DNA of 64,000 nucleotides. Source: an uncultured Clostridia bacterium (GTDB lineage Bacteria; Bacillota; Clostridia; Oscillospirales; Ruminococcaceae). A program made the position numbers and the translations under genes. The stretch covers positions 207,315 to 271,314 of the forward strand of contig CALZUA010000001.1 in assembly GCA_945829235.1 (NCBI GenBank), read 5' to 3'. Positions within the stretch are counted from its first letter, which is position 1, and every line of letters starts with the position of its first letter. Positions 7,421 to 15,227 of the stretch are shown piece after piece. The notes below the pieces were generated by a model that was given only the letters and a program-made list of their open reading frames with translations, searched no databases and was not told the DNA's origin.

Positions 7421-8586
7421 TGGCAAAGATGTTTTTATCGGGCAACGAGGCTTTTGCTTATGGTATCCGTCTGGCGCGCCCGCAGGTTATTTCCGCTTAT
7501 CCCATTACACCGCAGACGATTGTTGTTGAGAAATTGTCCGAGATGGTTGAGGACGGCAGTCTGAAATCGGAATTTATCCACGTTGAGTCGGAGCACTCGG
7601 CGTTGTCTTGTGCAATCGGCGCTTCATCGGTCGGCGCGAGAGCGTTCACGGCAACCTCATCGCAGGGACTGCTTTATATGGCGGAATGTCTTACATACGC
7701 ATCGGGCGGGCGGTTTCCGATTGTGATGATGAACGCGAACCGCTCAACCGCGCTCCCGTGGAACATTTACGGCGACCAGCGCGATTCGCTTTCTCAGATT
7801 GACTGCGGCTGGATTCAAGCCTATGCGGAAAACGCTCAGGAAGCGCTTGACCTAGCGTTGATGAGCTATTACATCGCCGAGCACAAGGCGGTTTCAACAC
7901 CGTTTATGGCGAATTTGGACGGCTTTGTGCTGACGCACACCTACGAGGTTGTTGACGTGCCGACAGCTGAGCAAGCGGACGCGTTTCTCCCGAAATTTGA
8001 AACGGAGAACAAACTTGACTTGAACAACCCGCGAAATCTTGCATTCTCCGCAGGTCCCGAGCACAATACAGCGTTCAAGTATAAGGAGCATATCGGTCTG
8101 TTGAACGCGAAAAAAGCTGTTGATGAAGCGGAGGAAAAGTTCACGGAGATTTTCGGAAGACGTTATACGGGGCTTACCGAAAGCTACCGCACCGAGGACG
8201 CGGATTATATTCTGATAACGCTTGGCAGTATCGCGGGACTTGTTCGAGAAACGGTTGACAGGCTTCGTAAACAGGGAAAAAAGGTCGGGCTGTTGCGGAT
8301 ACGCTATATGCGCCCGTTCCCGAATGAGGAAATTGCCGAGGCGGTCAAAAACGCAAAAGCCGCCGCTGTTCTGGAGAAGGACATTTCGTTTGGCAACGAG
8401 GGCACGGTTTACACCAACGTTAATTCCGCGCTGCACAAGTCAAATGTAAACGTCCCGACATCAAATTATATCGGTGGACTTGGCGGCAAAAACATCTCCG
8501 CCGATGATATCGAGAAAATTTTTGATGAGCTTTCGGAAGAACGCGCTAAGGTACAGTTTATCGGAATTGGGGGTGACGGGAAATGA
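7420..8586 (+). CDS. porA: 2-oxoacid:ferredoxin oxidoreductase, alpha subunit
   Basis: At 388 residues this matches the usual alpha subunit (PorA/VorA type). The pyrimidine-binding N-terminal domain shows AYPITPQTIVVEKLSEM (about 26-42) and the VESEHSALSCAIGASSVGAR block with the conserved glutamates. A TSSQGLLYMAE stretch and the transketolase-C-like domain near the C terminus (GSIAGLVRETVDRLR; GLLRIRYMRPFP) follow. It overlaps the delta gene (TAATG) and the beta gene (ATGA), so all four subunits are translationally coupled. The symbol is used in the family sense; related paralogues act on pyruvate, branched-chain or aryl 2-oxoacids. The neighbours (arylacetate-type ligase and aminotransferase) argue against plain pyruvate. 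Confidence 0.88.
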   Translation: MAKMFLSGNEAFAYGIRLARPQVISAYPITPQTIVVEKLSEMVEDGSLKSEFIHVESEHSALSCAIGASSVGARAFTATSSQGLLYMAECLTYASGGRFPIVMMNANRSTALPWNIYGDQRDSLSQIDCGWIQAYAENAQEALDLALMSYYIAEHKAVSTPFMANLDGFVLTHTYEVVDVPTAEQADAFLPKFETENKLDLNNPRNLAFSAGPEHNTAFKYKEHIGLLNAKKAVDEAEEKFTEIFGRRYTGLTESYRTEDADYILITLGSIAGLVRETVDRLRKQGKKVGLLRIRYMRPFPNEEIAEAVKNAKAAAVLEKDISFGNEGTVYTNVNSALHKSNVNVPTSNYIGGLGGKNISADDIEKIFDELSEERAKVQFIGIGGDGK

Positions 8587-9476
8587 GCGTAAACGCGAAA
8601 ACGCTGAATGAGGACGAGTTTTTCTACGGGCACAAGGCGTGCGCGGGCTGCGGGGGCAGTCTTGCGGTGAGAATTGCTTTGAAGGTGCTCGGGGAGCGCT
8701 CGGTTGCCGTTTTGCCGGCGGGGTGTATGTCGGCGGTTGGCTTCAATTTCCCGCAGTTGTGTTTCGGGAACAACGCGATTATCTCCACATTTGCGGGAAC
8801 TGCGTCAATGCTCACGGGCGTTGAAGCGGGACTTCGCGCTCAGGGTATAACCGATTTTCACGCGGTTGGCTTTGCGGGTGACGGAGGAACGGCTGATATC
8901 GGTCTGCAAGCGCTTTCGGGCGCGATTGACCGCAATGATGATATCCTGTACATCTGCTACGACAACGAGGCGTATATGAACACGGGAATTCAGAAAAGCT
9001 CGCTTACGCCGTTCGGTGCAAAAACAACGACAACTCCCGCCGGAAAAAACATTCGCGGAAATCTTCGCCCGAAAAAGAATATGTTCGAGATTGTCGCCGC
9101 GCACGGAATACCTTATGCGGCAACCGCGAGCGTCGGTTATCTGAACGATTTTATGCAAAAGGTTGAAAAGGCGGCGAAAATCAAGGGCACGAAATATATT
9201 CATATCATCGCGCCTTGTCCGACGGGCTGGGGTATTGCAACCGATGAAACCGTTGAAATCGCGAAAGAGGTTGTTGACTGCGGGCTTTGGTACTTGGCGG
9301 AGTTTGAAAACGGCGAGTACAAGCTGAATTATCAGCCAAAAGAGTTTACCGATATCGAGAGCTATCTGAAAAAGCAAAGCCGTTTTCGTCATCTTACCGA
9401 TGAGGATATAGAAACAATTAAGCGCTCCCGTGACGCAAAATGGGACGCGATACACAACAATTTTAAAATCAACTAG
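8583..9476 (+). CDS. 2-oxoacid:ferredoxin oxidoreductase, beta subunit (TPP-binding)
   Basis: This 297-residue subunit binds thiamine pyrophosphate. The TPP motif GDGGTADIGLQALSGAI...NEAYMNTG (about 100-140) is complete, with the GDG start and the N-x-x-Y-x-N-T metal-binding end. ACAGCGG near residues 18-24 and CFG near 60 supply the cysteines that hold the proximal Fe-S cluster in this family. The PCPTGW segment near 210 is also conserved. It completes the gamma-delta-alpha-beta set and is followed after 10 bases, including a GGAGG site, by the CoA ligase gene, so the enzyme and ligase are very probably made together. Confidence 0.92.
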   Translation: MSVNAKTLNEDEFFYGHKACAGCGGSLAVRIALKVLGERSVAVLPAGCMSAVGFNFPQLCFGNNAIISTFAGTASMLTGVEAGLRAQGITDFHAVGFAGDGGTADIGLQALSGAIDRNDDILYICYDNEAYMNTGIQKSSLTPFGAKTTTTPAGKNIRGNLRPKKNMFEIVAAHGIPYAATASVGYLNDFMQKVEKAAKIKGTKYIHIIAPCPTGWGIATDETVEIAKEVVDCGLWYLAEFENGEYKLNYQPKEFTDIESYLKKQSRFRHLTDEDIETIKRSRDAKWDAIHNNFKIN

Positions 9477-9486
9477 GAGGATTTTT

Positions 9487-10827
9487 ATGAGCAGAGATGT
9501 AAATAACAAGTACTGGGACGAGGAGCTGGAAACGCTTCCGAGAGAGGAATTGGAGAAGCGCCAGCTTGCGGATTTGAAGGAAATCGTGCAGTTTGCCTAC
9601 GACAACGCGCCTTATTACAAGCGTTCGTTTGATGAAGCGGGCGTGAAGCCTTCCGATATCAAAACATTGAAGGATATTCAGAAATTTCCGTTCATCGACA
9701 AGAAAACGCAGAGAGATACTCAGGGTGTTGGCTCGTTTCTGGGTGAGCTTTGCGCGGTACCCGAGGAAGATGTTGTGTTCATTTCAACGTCCTCCGGTTC
9801 AACCGGCGTGCCGACAATGAGCCCATTTACGAAAAAGGATTTTGACGAGTTTCAGGATACCGAAAGTCGCTGGTTCTGGCAAATCGGAATGCGCCCGAAC
9901 GACCGCTATGTACACGCGCTGAACTTCTCGCTGTACGTTGGCGGACCGGACGTTATCGGCGCACAAAAGCTCGGTGCGCTTTGCATTTGGGGCGGCACTC
10001 TGCCGAGCGAGCGCCTGCTTTTTGTACTCAAAACCTATCAGCCGACCATAATTTGGACCAGCCCGTCTTACGCGTGGCAACTCGGTGAAAAAGCGCTCAA
10101 GAGCGGCATTGACCCGAAAAAGGATTTGAACATCAAGAAAATTATCGTTGCCGGCGAGCTCGGCGGCTCGATTGACGCAACGCGAAAGGCAATCGAGGAT
10201 TTGTGGGGCGCAGAGGTTTACGATTTCTACGGACTTTCGGATATTTTCGGAGCGTGCGCGGCAATGTGCGAGGCGAAGGACGGCTTGCATATCGCCGAGA
10301 ACCACATTCTCGTTGAAACCGTGGACATTCACACCGGCGAGGTGCTTGAGCCGGGACAGGTCGGTGAGCTTGTGTTCACCACGCTTCGTAAGCACGCTCG
10401 TCCGCTTATCCGTTTCCGCACGGGCGATATCGGTTGGATTGACAACACACCTTGCTCCTGCGGAAGAACGCACGGCAGAATCCACATCAACGGCAGAAAA
10501 GACGATATGTTTATCGTATCAGCAGTAAACGTGTTCCCGAGCGACATTGAGGCGGTTATCCGCGAATTTTCGGGAATCACCGGCGAGTACTTAATTCGCG
10601 TATTTGAGCGCGATTTCACCTGCAAATATTCCGTTGAAATCGAGAAAAACAGCGACAATCCCGCAACCGATGAAGCAGTTGCGGCAGAGGTTTCCGCGGC
10701 ACTCAAAGCGCGTATTGGCGTTAAACCGTACAGCGTTATCGTGCATCCGGACGGCGGTCTTGACACACGCTCCGAGCATAAGTCAAAGAGAATTATAGAC
10801 GAGCGCAAGCTGGATTACGTCATTTAA
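9487..10827 (+). CDS. paaK: Phenylacetate-CoA ligase-type AMP-forming acyl-CoA synthetase
   Basis: A 446-residue adenylate-forming enzyme of the PaaK family: acid + ATP + CoA gives acyl-CoA + AMP + PPi. Features are YWDEELETLPREEL at the N terminus, the P-loop STSSGSTGVP (about 103-112), YGLSDIFG (about 255-262), the RFRTGDI motif (about 307) and the GRKDDM hinge (about 337), plus the PaaK-typical CxCGRTHGR cysteine motif. Length and motifs fit the standard family. Close relatives use phenylacetate or indoleacetate; some act on other aryl or branched acids. It follows the oxidoreductase genes and precedes an aminotransferase by 14 bases, so it probably supplies or consumes their acyl-CoA. The exact substrate is inferred, not shown. 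Confidence 0.88.
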   Translation: MSRDVNNKYWDEELETLPREELEKRQLADLKEIVQFAYDNAPYYKRSFDEAGVKPSDIKTLKDIQKFPFIDKKTQRDTQGVGSFLGELCAVPEEDVVFISTSSGSTGVPTMSPFTKKDFDEFQDTESRWFWQIGMRPNDRYVHALNFSLYVGGPDVIGAQKLGALCIWGGTLPSERLLFVLKTYQPTIIWTSPSYAWQLGEKALKSGIDPKKDLNIKKIIVAGELGGSIDATRKAIEDLWGAEVYDFYGLSDIFGACAAMCEAKDGLHIAENHILVETVDIHTGEVLEPGQVGELVFTTLRKHARPLIRFRTGDIGWIDNTPCSCGRTHGRIHINGRKDDMFIVSAVNVFPSDIEAVIREFSGITGEYLIRVFERDFTCKYSVEIEKNSDNPATDEAVAAEVSAALKARIGVKPYSVIVHPDGGLDTRSEHKSKRIIDERKLDYVI

Positions 10828-10841
10828 CAGGAGGTGTTCAG

Positions 10842-12008
10842 ATGCCCGAGCTTTCCAAAAGAACCGAAATTTTTACCGATTCGGTGATACGCCGAATGAC
10901 GCGCGTTTCGCTGAAATACGGCGCGGTAAATCTCTCGCAGGGCTTTCCGGATTTTGAACCGCCGAAGGAAATCCTCGACCGGCTTGCCGAGGTGACCAAA
11001 GAGGATTTTCATCAGTACTCGATAACCTGGGGCGCGCAGAATTTCCGTGAAGCGCTTGTGGAAAAGCAGTCGCGGCTCATGGGGCGGAAAATCGACCCCA
11101 ACGGTGAAATTGTGGTAACCTGCGGCAGTACCGAAGCGATGATGGCGGCAATGATGGCGGTTGCGAACCCCGGGGATAAGGTAATTGTGTTCTCGCCGTT
11201 TTACGAAAACTACGGCGCGGACGCAATTCTGTCGGGTGCGGAGCCTATCTATGTTCCGCTTTACCCGCCGTTCAACTTCAATCCGGACGAGTTAGAAGCG
11301 GCGTTTAAACAGCACCCGAAAGCCTTAATTCTCTGCAATCCCTCCAACCCGTGCGGCAAGGTTTTCACGCTTGACGAACTCAAGCTGATAGCCGATTTAG
11401 CCGAAAAGTACGACACTTTTGTCATCACCGACGAGGTGTACGAGCATATTGTTTACGAACCGCACAAACACATTTATTTTGCCTCACTGCCGAATATGTG
11501 GGAGAGGACGATTTCATGCTCATCGCTGTCAAAAACTTATTCGATAACGGGCTGGCGGCTTGGTTATATTATCGCGCCGCCGAGGATAATTGACGTTGCA
11601 AAAAAGGTACACGATTTTCTCACTGTCGGAGCCGCGGCACCTTTACAGGAAGCGGCTGTAACTGGCTTGCGTTTCGGGGACGACTATTACAAATGGCTTC
11701 AGGAAAAATACACGTCAAAACGAGATTTGTTCCTGAAAGGACTGGACGATTTGAAAATCGCTCACACCGTTACGCAGGGCGCGTATTACATTTTGCTGGA
11801 CATCTCGGAGTTTGGCTTTGACTCGGATTTGGAGTTTTGTGAAACGCTTGCGCGTGATGTTGGCGTGGGTGCGGTTCCCGGCTCGAGCTTTTTCAGAGAG
11901 CCTGTAAATCACCTCATTCGTCTGCACTTCGCCAAAAAGGACGAAACGCTTTATGATGCGCTGAACCGTTTGGAGAGCTTGCGCAGAAAAATTCCTTGCC
12001 GAAAGTGA
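10842..12008 (+). CDS. PLP-dependent class I/II aminotransferase
   Basis: A 388-residue fold-type I aminotransferase. Typical landmarks are NLSQGFPDFEPP (about 28-39), the CNPSNPCGKVF motif (about 166-176), ITDEVYEH (about 195-202), and the PLP lysine K231 in SSLSKTYSITGWRLGY, with the substrate-binding arginine in the C-terminal RLHFAKKD region. It most resembles the aspartate/aromatic or glutamine-phenylpyruvate transaminases. AGGAGG lies eight bases before the ATG. Being the last gene of the operon, it probably converts the 2-oxoacid made or used by the oxidoreductase to or from the amino acid. The hairpin at 12030 follows. Confidence 0.88.
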   Translation: MPELSKRTEIFTDSVIRRMTRVSLKYGAVNLSQGFPDFEPPKEILDRLAEVTKEDFHQYSITWGAQNFREALVEKQSRLMGRKIDPNGEIVVTCGSTEAMMAAMMAVANPGDKVIVFSPFYENYGADAILSGAEPIYVPLYPPFNFNPDELEAAFKQHPKALILCNPSNPCGKVFTLDELKLIADLAEKYDTFVITDEVYEHIVYEPHKHIYFASLPNMWERTISCSSLSKTYSITGWRLGYIIAPPRIIDVAKKVHDFLTVGAAAPLQEAAVTGLRFGDDYYKWLQEKYTSKRDLFLKGLDDLKIAHTVTQGAYYILLDISEFGFDSDLEFCETLARDVGVGAVPGSSFFREPVNHLIRLHFAKKDETLYDALNRLESLRRKIPCRK

Positions 12009-12029
12009 GTTTATTTTCGTATAACAAAA

Positions 12030-12055
12030 AAGGAGCAGCCGTGCGGTTGCTCCTT
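12030..12055. terminator. Bidirectional hairpin terminator between convergent genes
   Basis: An 11-bp stem (12030-12040 with 12045-12055, one wobble) with loop GTGC. Read leftward it runs into TTTTTTGTT, ideal for the gene at 12060; read rightward it ends the aminotransferase operon. It is closely similar to the hairpin at 3046-3071. Confidence 0.88.
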
Positions 12056-12059
12056 GAAT

Positions 12060-12518
12060 TTATCCAATCAATTCCTCATATTTTATTTGTTCCAACACAC
12101 AACCCGCCTTTTCTAATTCAGCAACAATATTGATTATATACCAGGATATATCGGTATAATCTCCACCCCACGATATTTCAGAAAAATCGCCGTCTATTAC
12201 TTTTCTGTTTATATCTAAACAAAGAAGTATTTCATCAGTATTATTTGCGAGAAATGTTGTACCCTTATCAGAGTTGTTATGATAAAGAATCACACCGATT
12301 TGTTCTCCATTTTTCTGCTTTTGAGAAACAATGGAAAACAATTTGTCGTAGGACAAGGACTCTTCCTGCCAGCAATACATATCACCATCATTTAAGGACA
12401 GATATTCCATTTTTTCGTTTTTAAATACCCAACCGATTTCATTGAATAGTTTTATAATATTTGTTATCTCTTTTGAGTATGAACTGCAATCGAGAATTAA
12501 CATTGGTTCTCTTGCCAT
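12060..12518 (-). CDS. Hypothetical protein, 152 residues
   Basis: I do not recognise the family. The protein is small, acidic and soluble, without signal peptide or membrane segment; tryptophans and tyrosines are frequent (GWVF, CWQEE, SWGGDYTDISWYI). The N-terminal half reads like an alternating alpha/beta protein (LILDCSSYSKEITNIIKLFNEIGW). Such size and composition are common among polymorphic-toxin immunity or SMI1-like proteins, but I see no motif that establishes this. GAGG nine bases upstream supports the first ATG. It has its own perfect promoter and terminator, so it is a monocistronic unit in the opposite direction to the aminotransferase operon. Confidence 0.6.
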   Translation of the reverse strand: MAREPMLILDCSSYSKEITNIIKLFNEIGWVFKNEKMEYLSLNDGDMYCWQEESLSYDKLFSIVSQKQKNGEQIGVILYHNNSDKGTTFLANNTDEILLCLDINRKVIDGDFSEISWGGDYTDISWYIINIVAELEKAGCVLEQIKYEELIG

Positions 12519-12560
12519 AGCATATACCTCTATTTTAAAATTTTAATTATCAATGGGTTC

Positions 12561-12589
12561 ATTATATCACAATCCCCAAGAAAAGTCAA
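12561..12589 (-). promoter_or_regulatory. Sigma-A promoter for the 152-residue gene
   Basis: Leftward TTGACT (12589-12584), 17 bp, TATAAT (12566-12561) with extended TGA. It overlaps the edge of the terminator of the ABC operon upstream. Confidence 0.85.
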
Positions 12590-12619
12590 TCCCGAAAAGA
12601 CCGCGGCATTTTCGGGATT
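12588..12619 (-). terminator. Intrinsic terminator of the ABC-2 operon
   Basis: Perfect 11-bp inverted repeat AATCCCGAAAA / TTTTCGGGATT (12588-12598 and 12609-12619) with a 10-base loop, 37 bases past the permease stop. The distal arm overlaps the -35 of the next promoter. Confidence 0.75.
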
Positions 12620-12656
12620 TTGTATATCTCATCGGTTAGCGAAAAACAATTCCAAG

Positions 12657-13400
12657 CTATTCCCACTTAAAAAATTTCACGCTTATAAAGCTACAAATAA
12701 CGGCAATTAACAGCATAATGATAACCGAAACCGTCACATCGCCAATCGGAAGCCCGAGCGTAGTATTTTTCAGTATTTTTATTCCTTGCGTTAATGGCAG
12801 AACGTCTACAATTTTTTGCATAACCTCGGGCATAACCTCGTAGGGAAGAGTAGCGCCCGAAAAAACGAGCATAGGGAAGTACAGCGCGCTTGCGATTACA
12901 CCGGCAATTTTTGAGTTTTTGGCGATACCGCCGACCATCATTCCGATGCTGAAAATCGAAATCATAACCAGCAGATAGCCGAGCAAAAACAGCCCAAAGT
13001 TGCCGCGCATTCTAAAGCCGAAGAAACAGGTTGCCACAACAAACAGCGTGATTAAAGACACCACCGCGTAAACCACATACATCGAAACCTCCGCTATTAG
13101 AACAAGGCTCGGTTTAATCGGCGTAACCTGATACCTTTTCAGGATTTGTTTAGCGCGATAATCGGAGATTACGAGCGGCAGTCCCATCACGCCGCCCGCG
13201 CAGATTGAAATACTGCACAACGCGCCGAAGGATTGGTCGAGAAAGCTGTAATCCGCGCGCTCAAACGCGGGCTTTTGCCCGAACACAATGCCCAGAATAA
13301 CGAGCACAACAATCGGCATAATCACCGCAAAAATCAGCATATCCATACCGCGAAGGCTCATCTTTAACTCGTTTTTCAACAAAACTCTAAATGCTTTCAT
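12657..13400 (-). CDS. ABC-2 type transporter permease
   Basis: The 247-residue protein is an ABC-2 family membrane subunit with about six hydrophobic segments (near residues 20-42, 60-80, 100-125, 135-160, 165-185 and 220-242). The usual LPLTQGIKILKN segment precedes the last helix. With the ATPase encoded just upstream it should form an efflux pump for a drug, peptide or lipid. Its start lies inside the ATPase gene (14-base overlap), so the pair is translationally coupled. The substrate cannot be read from sequence. Confidence 0.85.
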   Translation of the reverse strand: MKAFRVLLKNELKMSLRGMDMLIFAVIMPIVVLVILGIVFGQKPAFERADYSFLDQSFGALCSISICAGGVMGLPLVISDYRAKQILKRYQVTPIKPSLVLIAEVSMYVVYAVVSLITLFVVATCFFGFRMRGNFGLFLLGYLLVMISIFSIGMMVGGIAKNSKIAGVIASALYFPMLVFSGATLPYEVMPEVMQKIVDVLPLTQGIKILKNTTLGLPIGDVTVSVIIMLLIAVICSFISVKFFKWE

Positions 13401-14115
13401 CTATATCCTCCTCGTCCGTAAACCAAAGATAAGCGTCCTCAAATTGAGCTTTTCCGCTTTGATTTTTGGCTTCCTCAACAGTACCGTGAAACACCGTTTT
13501 GCCTTTTTTCAAAATCAGAATTTCATCGCAAAGCGCCTCAACCTCGTCCATAAAATGCGATGTAAGCAGAATTGACAAGCCCTGCTTTTTGAGCTTTGTG
13601 AGGATATTCCACACATCACGTCTTGCGCGCGCGTCCAAGCCTGTCGTAAGCTCGTCCAGAAAGACAACCTCGGGATTTGGTATCAGCGCGAGAACAATAA
13701 ACAGCCGTTGCCGCTCGCCGCCCGACAGCTCTTTTACAAGCGTTTTCTTTTTGTCGGCAATTCCAAAATCGGTCAATAGTTGCTCATAGCTTTGCGGCTT
13801 TTTGTAAACCGCCGCGGTCATTTCGCAAAGCTCCTCAACCTTGATTTGCTCCTGATATTTCGCCTCCTGAAACTGCACGCCAACACGCTCGAACAGCTTT
13901 GTTCGCTGTTTAATCGGGTTCATTTCGAGTATGAGAGCCTCACCCGAATCCATTTTCCGCGTTCCGAGAATGCACTCAATCGTGGTGCTTTTTCCCGCAC
14001 CGTTTGCCCCGAGTAACCCGAAAACTTCGCCTTTTTTAACCCGAAAGCTCAGGTTGTCTACGGCTGTGTAATCGCCGTACTTTTTGGTAAGATTTTTCAC
14101 AAAAATTGCGTGCAT
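13387..14115 (-). CDS. ABC transporter ATP-binding protein
   Basis: A 242-residue ABC ATPase of the drug/antibiotic-exporter branch. Walker A GANGAGKST (about 37-45), Q-loop QFQE near 82, signature LSGGERQRL (about 134-142), Walker B VVFLDELTTGLD (about 157-168) and the H-loop TSHFMDE are all intact. The B motif has ELTTGLD where most relatives have EPTTGLD. It is paired with the ABC-2 permease and lies 70 bp downstream of a double-MerR regulator gene in the same direction; a large palindrome occupies the gap. A drug-inducible exporter is the natural reading but is inference. Confidence 0.9.
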   Translation of the reverse strand: MHAIFVKNLTKKYGDYTAVDNLSFRVKKGEVFGLLGANGAGKSTTIECILGTRKMDSGEALILEMNPIKQRTKLFERVGVQFQEAKYQEQIKVEELCEMTAAVYKKPQSYEQLLTDFGIADKKKTLVKELSGGERQRLFIVLALIPNPEVVFLDELTTGLDARARRDVWNILTKLKKQGLSILLTSHFMDEVEALCDEILILKKGKTVFHGTVEEAKNQSGKAQFEDAYLWFTDEEDIDESI

Positions 14116-14145
14116 AATTTTCCTCCTTTGTTGTTGATAAAAGAA

Positions 14146-14177
14146 TTATACCACCAAACAAAAGTCTGGTGGTATAA
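14146..14177 (-). promoter_or_regulatory. Perfect palindrome over the ABC-operon promoter (candidate MerR operator)
   Basis: TTATACCACCA (14146-14156) and TGGTGGTATAA (14167-14177) are exact inverted repeats 10 bases apart. Each arm holds an extended TGGTATAA -10-like hexamer, one facing each way; the leftward one (TATAAT at about 14151-14146) is about 30 bases before the ATPase start and has no clear -35. MerR-type activators bind palindromes that replace or realign a poor -35, so this is a plausible site for the regulator encoded next door. Confidence 0.6.
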
Positions 14178-14185
14178 TGGAGGGT

Positions 14186-14947
14186 TTATTTTTTCATCAG
14201 TTTTATTTCTTCCAGCATTGAGATTACATCGTAAGCGTTTCTTATCGCATTCTCAAGCGAATCTATCAGCTTATCGCAGGCAGAAACAATATCCTCGTCA
14301 TCGTTCGGAGTATTCAGAAGGCTCAGAATATTGTTCGTATTCATAACGTTATCAAGCTTTTTCAACATTCTCAAAATTGCCGATAAAGAGTAATTCGCGC
14401 ACCTCAGCGACCGGATAATTTTGAGCCGATTGATGTCGTTTGAATCGTACACGCGATACCCGTTCTGCTTTCGTTTAACGTTGAGCAAGCCGTTCATTTC
14501 CCAGTTGCGAATTGTATCAATCGTCAAACCCAGTTCCTTAGCCGCCTGCGCCCGTGTATAAACAACATCATCAGCTTTTGGTTGCCGATAAAGTATCTCG
14601 CAAATTTCGGCGGCTTCCTTCGCTTTTTTGATTTCTTGCTTTGCAATACGGATATAATCGCGAACCAGCTCAATTGCTTCATCAAACCGATACTGCGCCG
14701 ACAACTCCACTGCATTTATAATTCGTCTTCGCAAACCCGCCTGCATTATTTCGATTTGGAGTGCTTTTCTTGCCAGTTGAAACTGTTTAATATGGACATC
14801 ATTAAATACGCGATAACCATTCTTTTTCCGTTCGGGCTTATGTATAAAACCCCATTCTTCATACAACCTTACGGTATTCGGGTGCAGTCCGACAATTTTG
14901 GCTATTTGACTTGTTGAGTAGGTGATAACAGCTTGCTTGTTGTTCAT
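14186..14947 (-). CDS. MerR-type regulator with two MerR DNA-binding domains
   Basis: The 253-residue protein contains two MerR winged-helix domains in tandem. The first (about 9-75) reads YSTSQIAKIVGLHPNTVRLYEEWGF and NGYRVFNDVHIKQFQLARKA. The second (about 128-195) reads YTRAQAAKELGLTIDTIRNWEMNGLL and NGYRVYDSNDINRLKIIRSL. Between them is a charged helical stretch (IRIAKQEIKKAKEAAEICE), and a C-terminal helix follows. Most MerR proteins have one such domain and dimerise; two in one chain is unusual. It lacks an obvious ligand-binding domain. It lies directly upstream of the ABC exporter genes in the same direction, has its own promoter, and the intergenic palindrome is its likely operator. 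Confidence 0.85.
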   Translation of the reverse strand: MNNKQAVITYSTSQIAKIVGLHPNTVRLYEEWGFIHKPERKKNGYRVFNDVHIKQFQLARKALQIEIMQAGLRRRIINAVELSAQYRFDEAIELVRDYIRIAKQEIKKAKEAAEICEILYRQPKADDVVYTRAQAAKELGLTIDTIRNWEMNGLLNVKRKQNGYRVYDSNDINRLKIIRSLRCANYSLSAILRMLKKLDNVMNTNNILSLLNTPNDDEDIVSACDKLIDSLENAIRNAYDVISMLEEIKLMKK

Positions 14948-15001
14948 AATTACCTCATAATTTCCTTTAATATTCGGGTAATAATCGTTGTGCTATCTGA
15001 A

Positions 15002-15030
15002 ATTATATCACAATTAAGAAAAATTTTCAA
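15002..15030 (-). promoter_or_regulatory. Sigma-A promoter for the double-MerR regulator
   Basis: Leftward TTGAAA (15030-15025), 17 bp, TATAAT (15007-15002) with extended TGA; start about 50 bases before the ATG, with AAAGGA nearby. Confidence 0.85.
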
Positions 15031-15142
15031 TATAAACCGACAATTCAACATTAGTTAATATTCTATAAAAAATAAAACCCCATATCCGGCAATTTCGCTT
15101 TTCGTATTGTTTGTGTGAGGTTTACGCGGAAAATCATTGTTC

Positions 15143-15171
15143 TTGACAATTTGGAAAAAGAGTGGTATAAT
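15143..15171 (+). promoter_or_regulatory. Sigma-A promoter for the nucleotidyltransferase gene
   Basis: TTGACA (15143-15148), 17 bp, TATAAT (15166-15171) with extended TGG. Confidence 0.88.
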
Positions 15172-15227
15172 GTAGGCGGAAAATCTCGGGAGAATTTGGC
15201 AGAGATTGTTTGAAAGGCAGTGATAAA

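Noticed and set aside
7894..8436. Long reverse-strand open frames over the oxidoreductase genes (also 6687-7445 and 8805-9509)
   Set aside because: They are shadows of strongly conserved forward genes, have no ribosome sites, and translate to low-information Arg/Phe/Ser-rich text.
14146..14177. Palindrome as an intrinsic terminator of the MerR gene
   Set aside because: No T run follows in the leftward direction and both arms contain -10 hexamers, so an operator/promoter role fits better.
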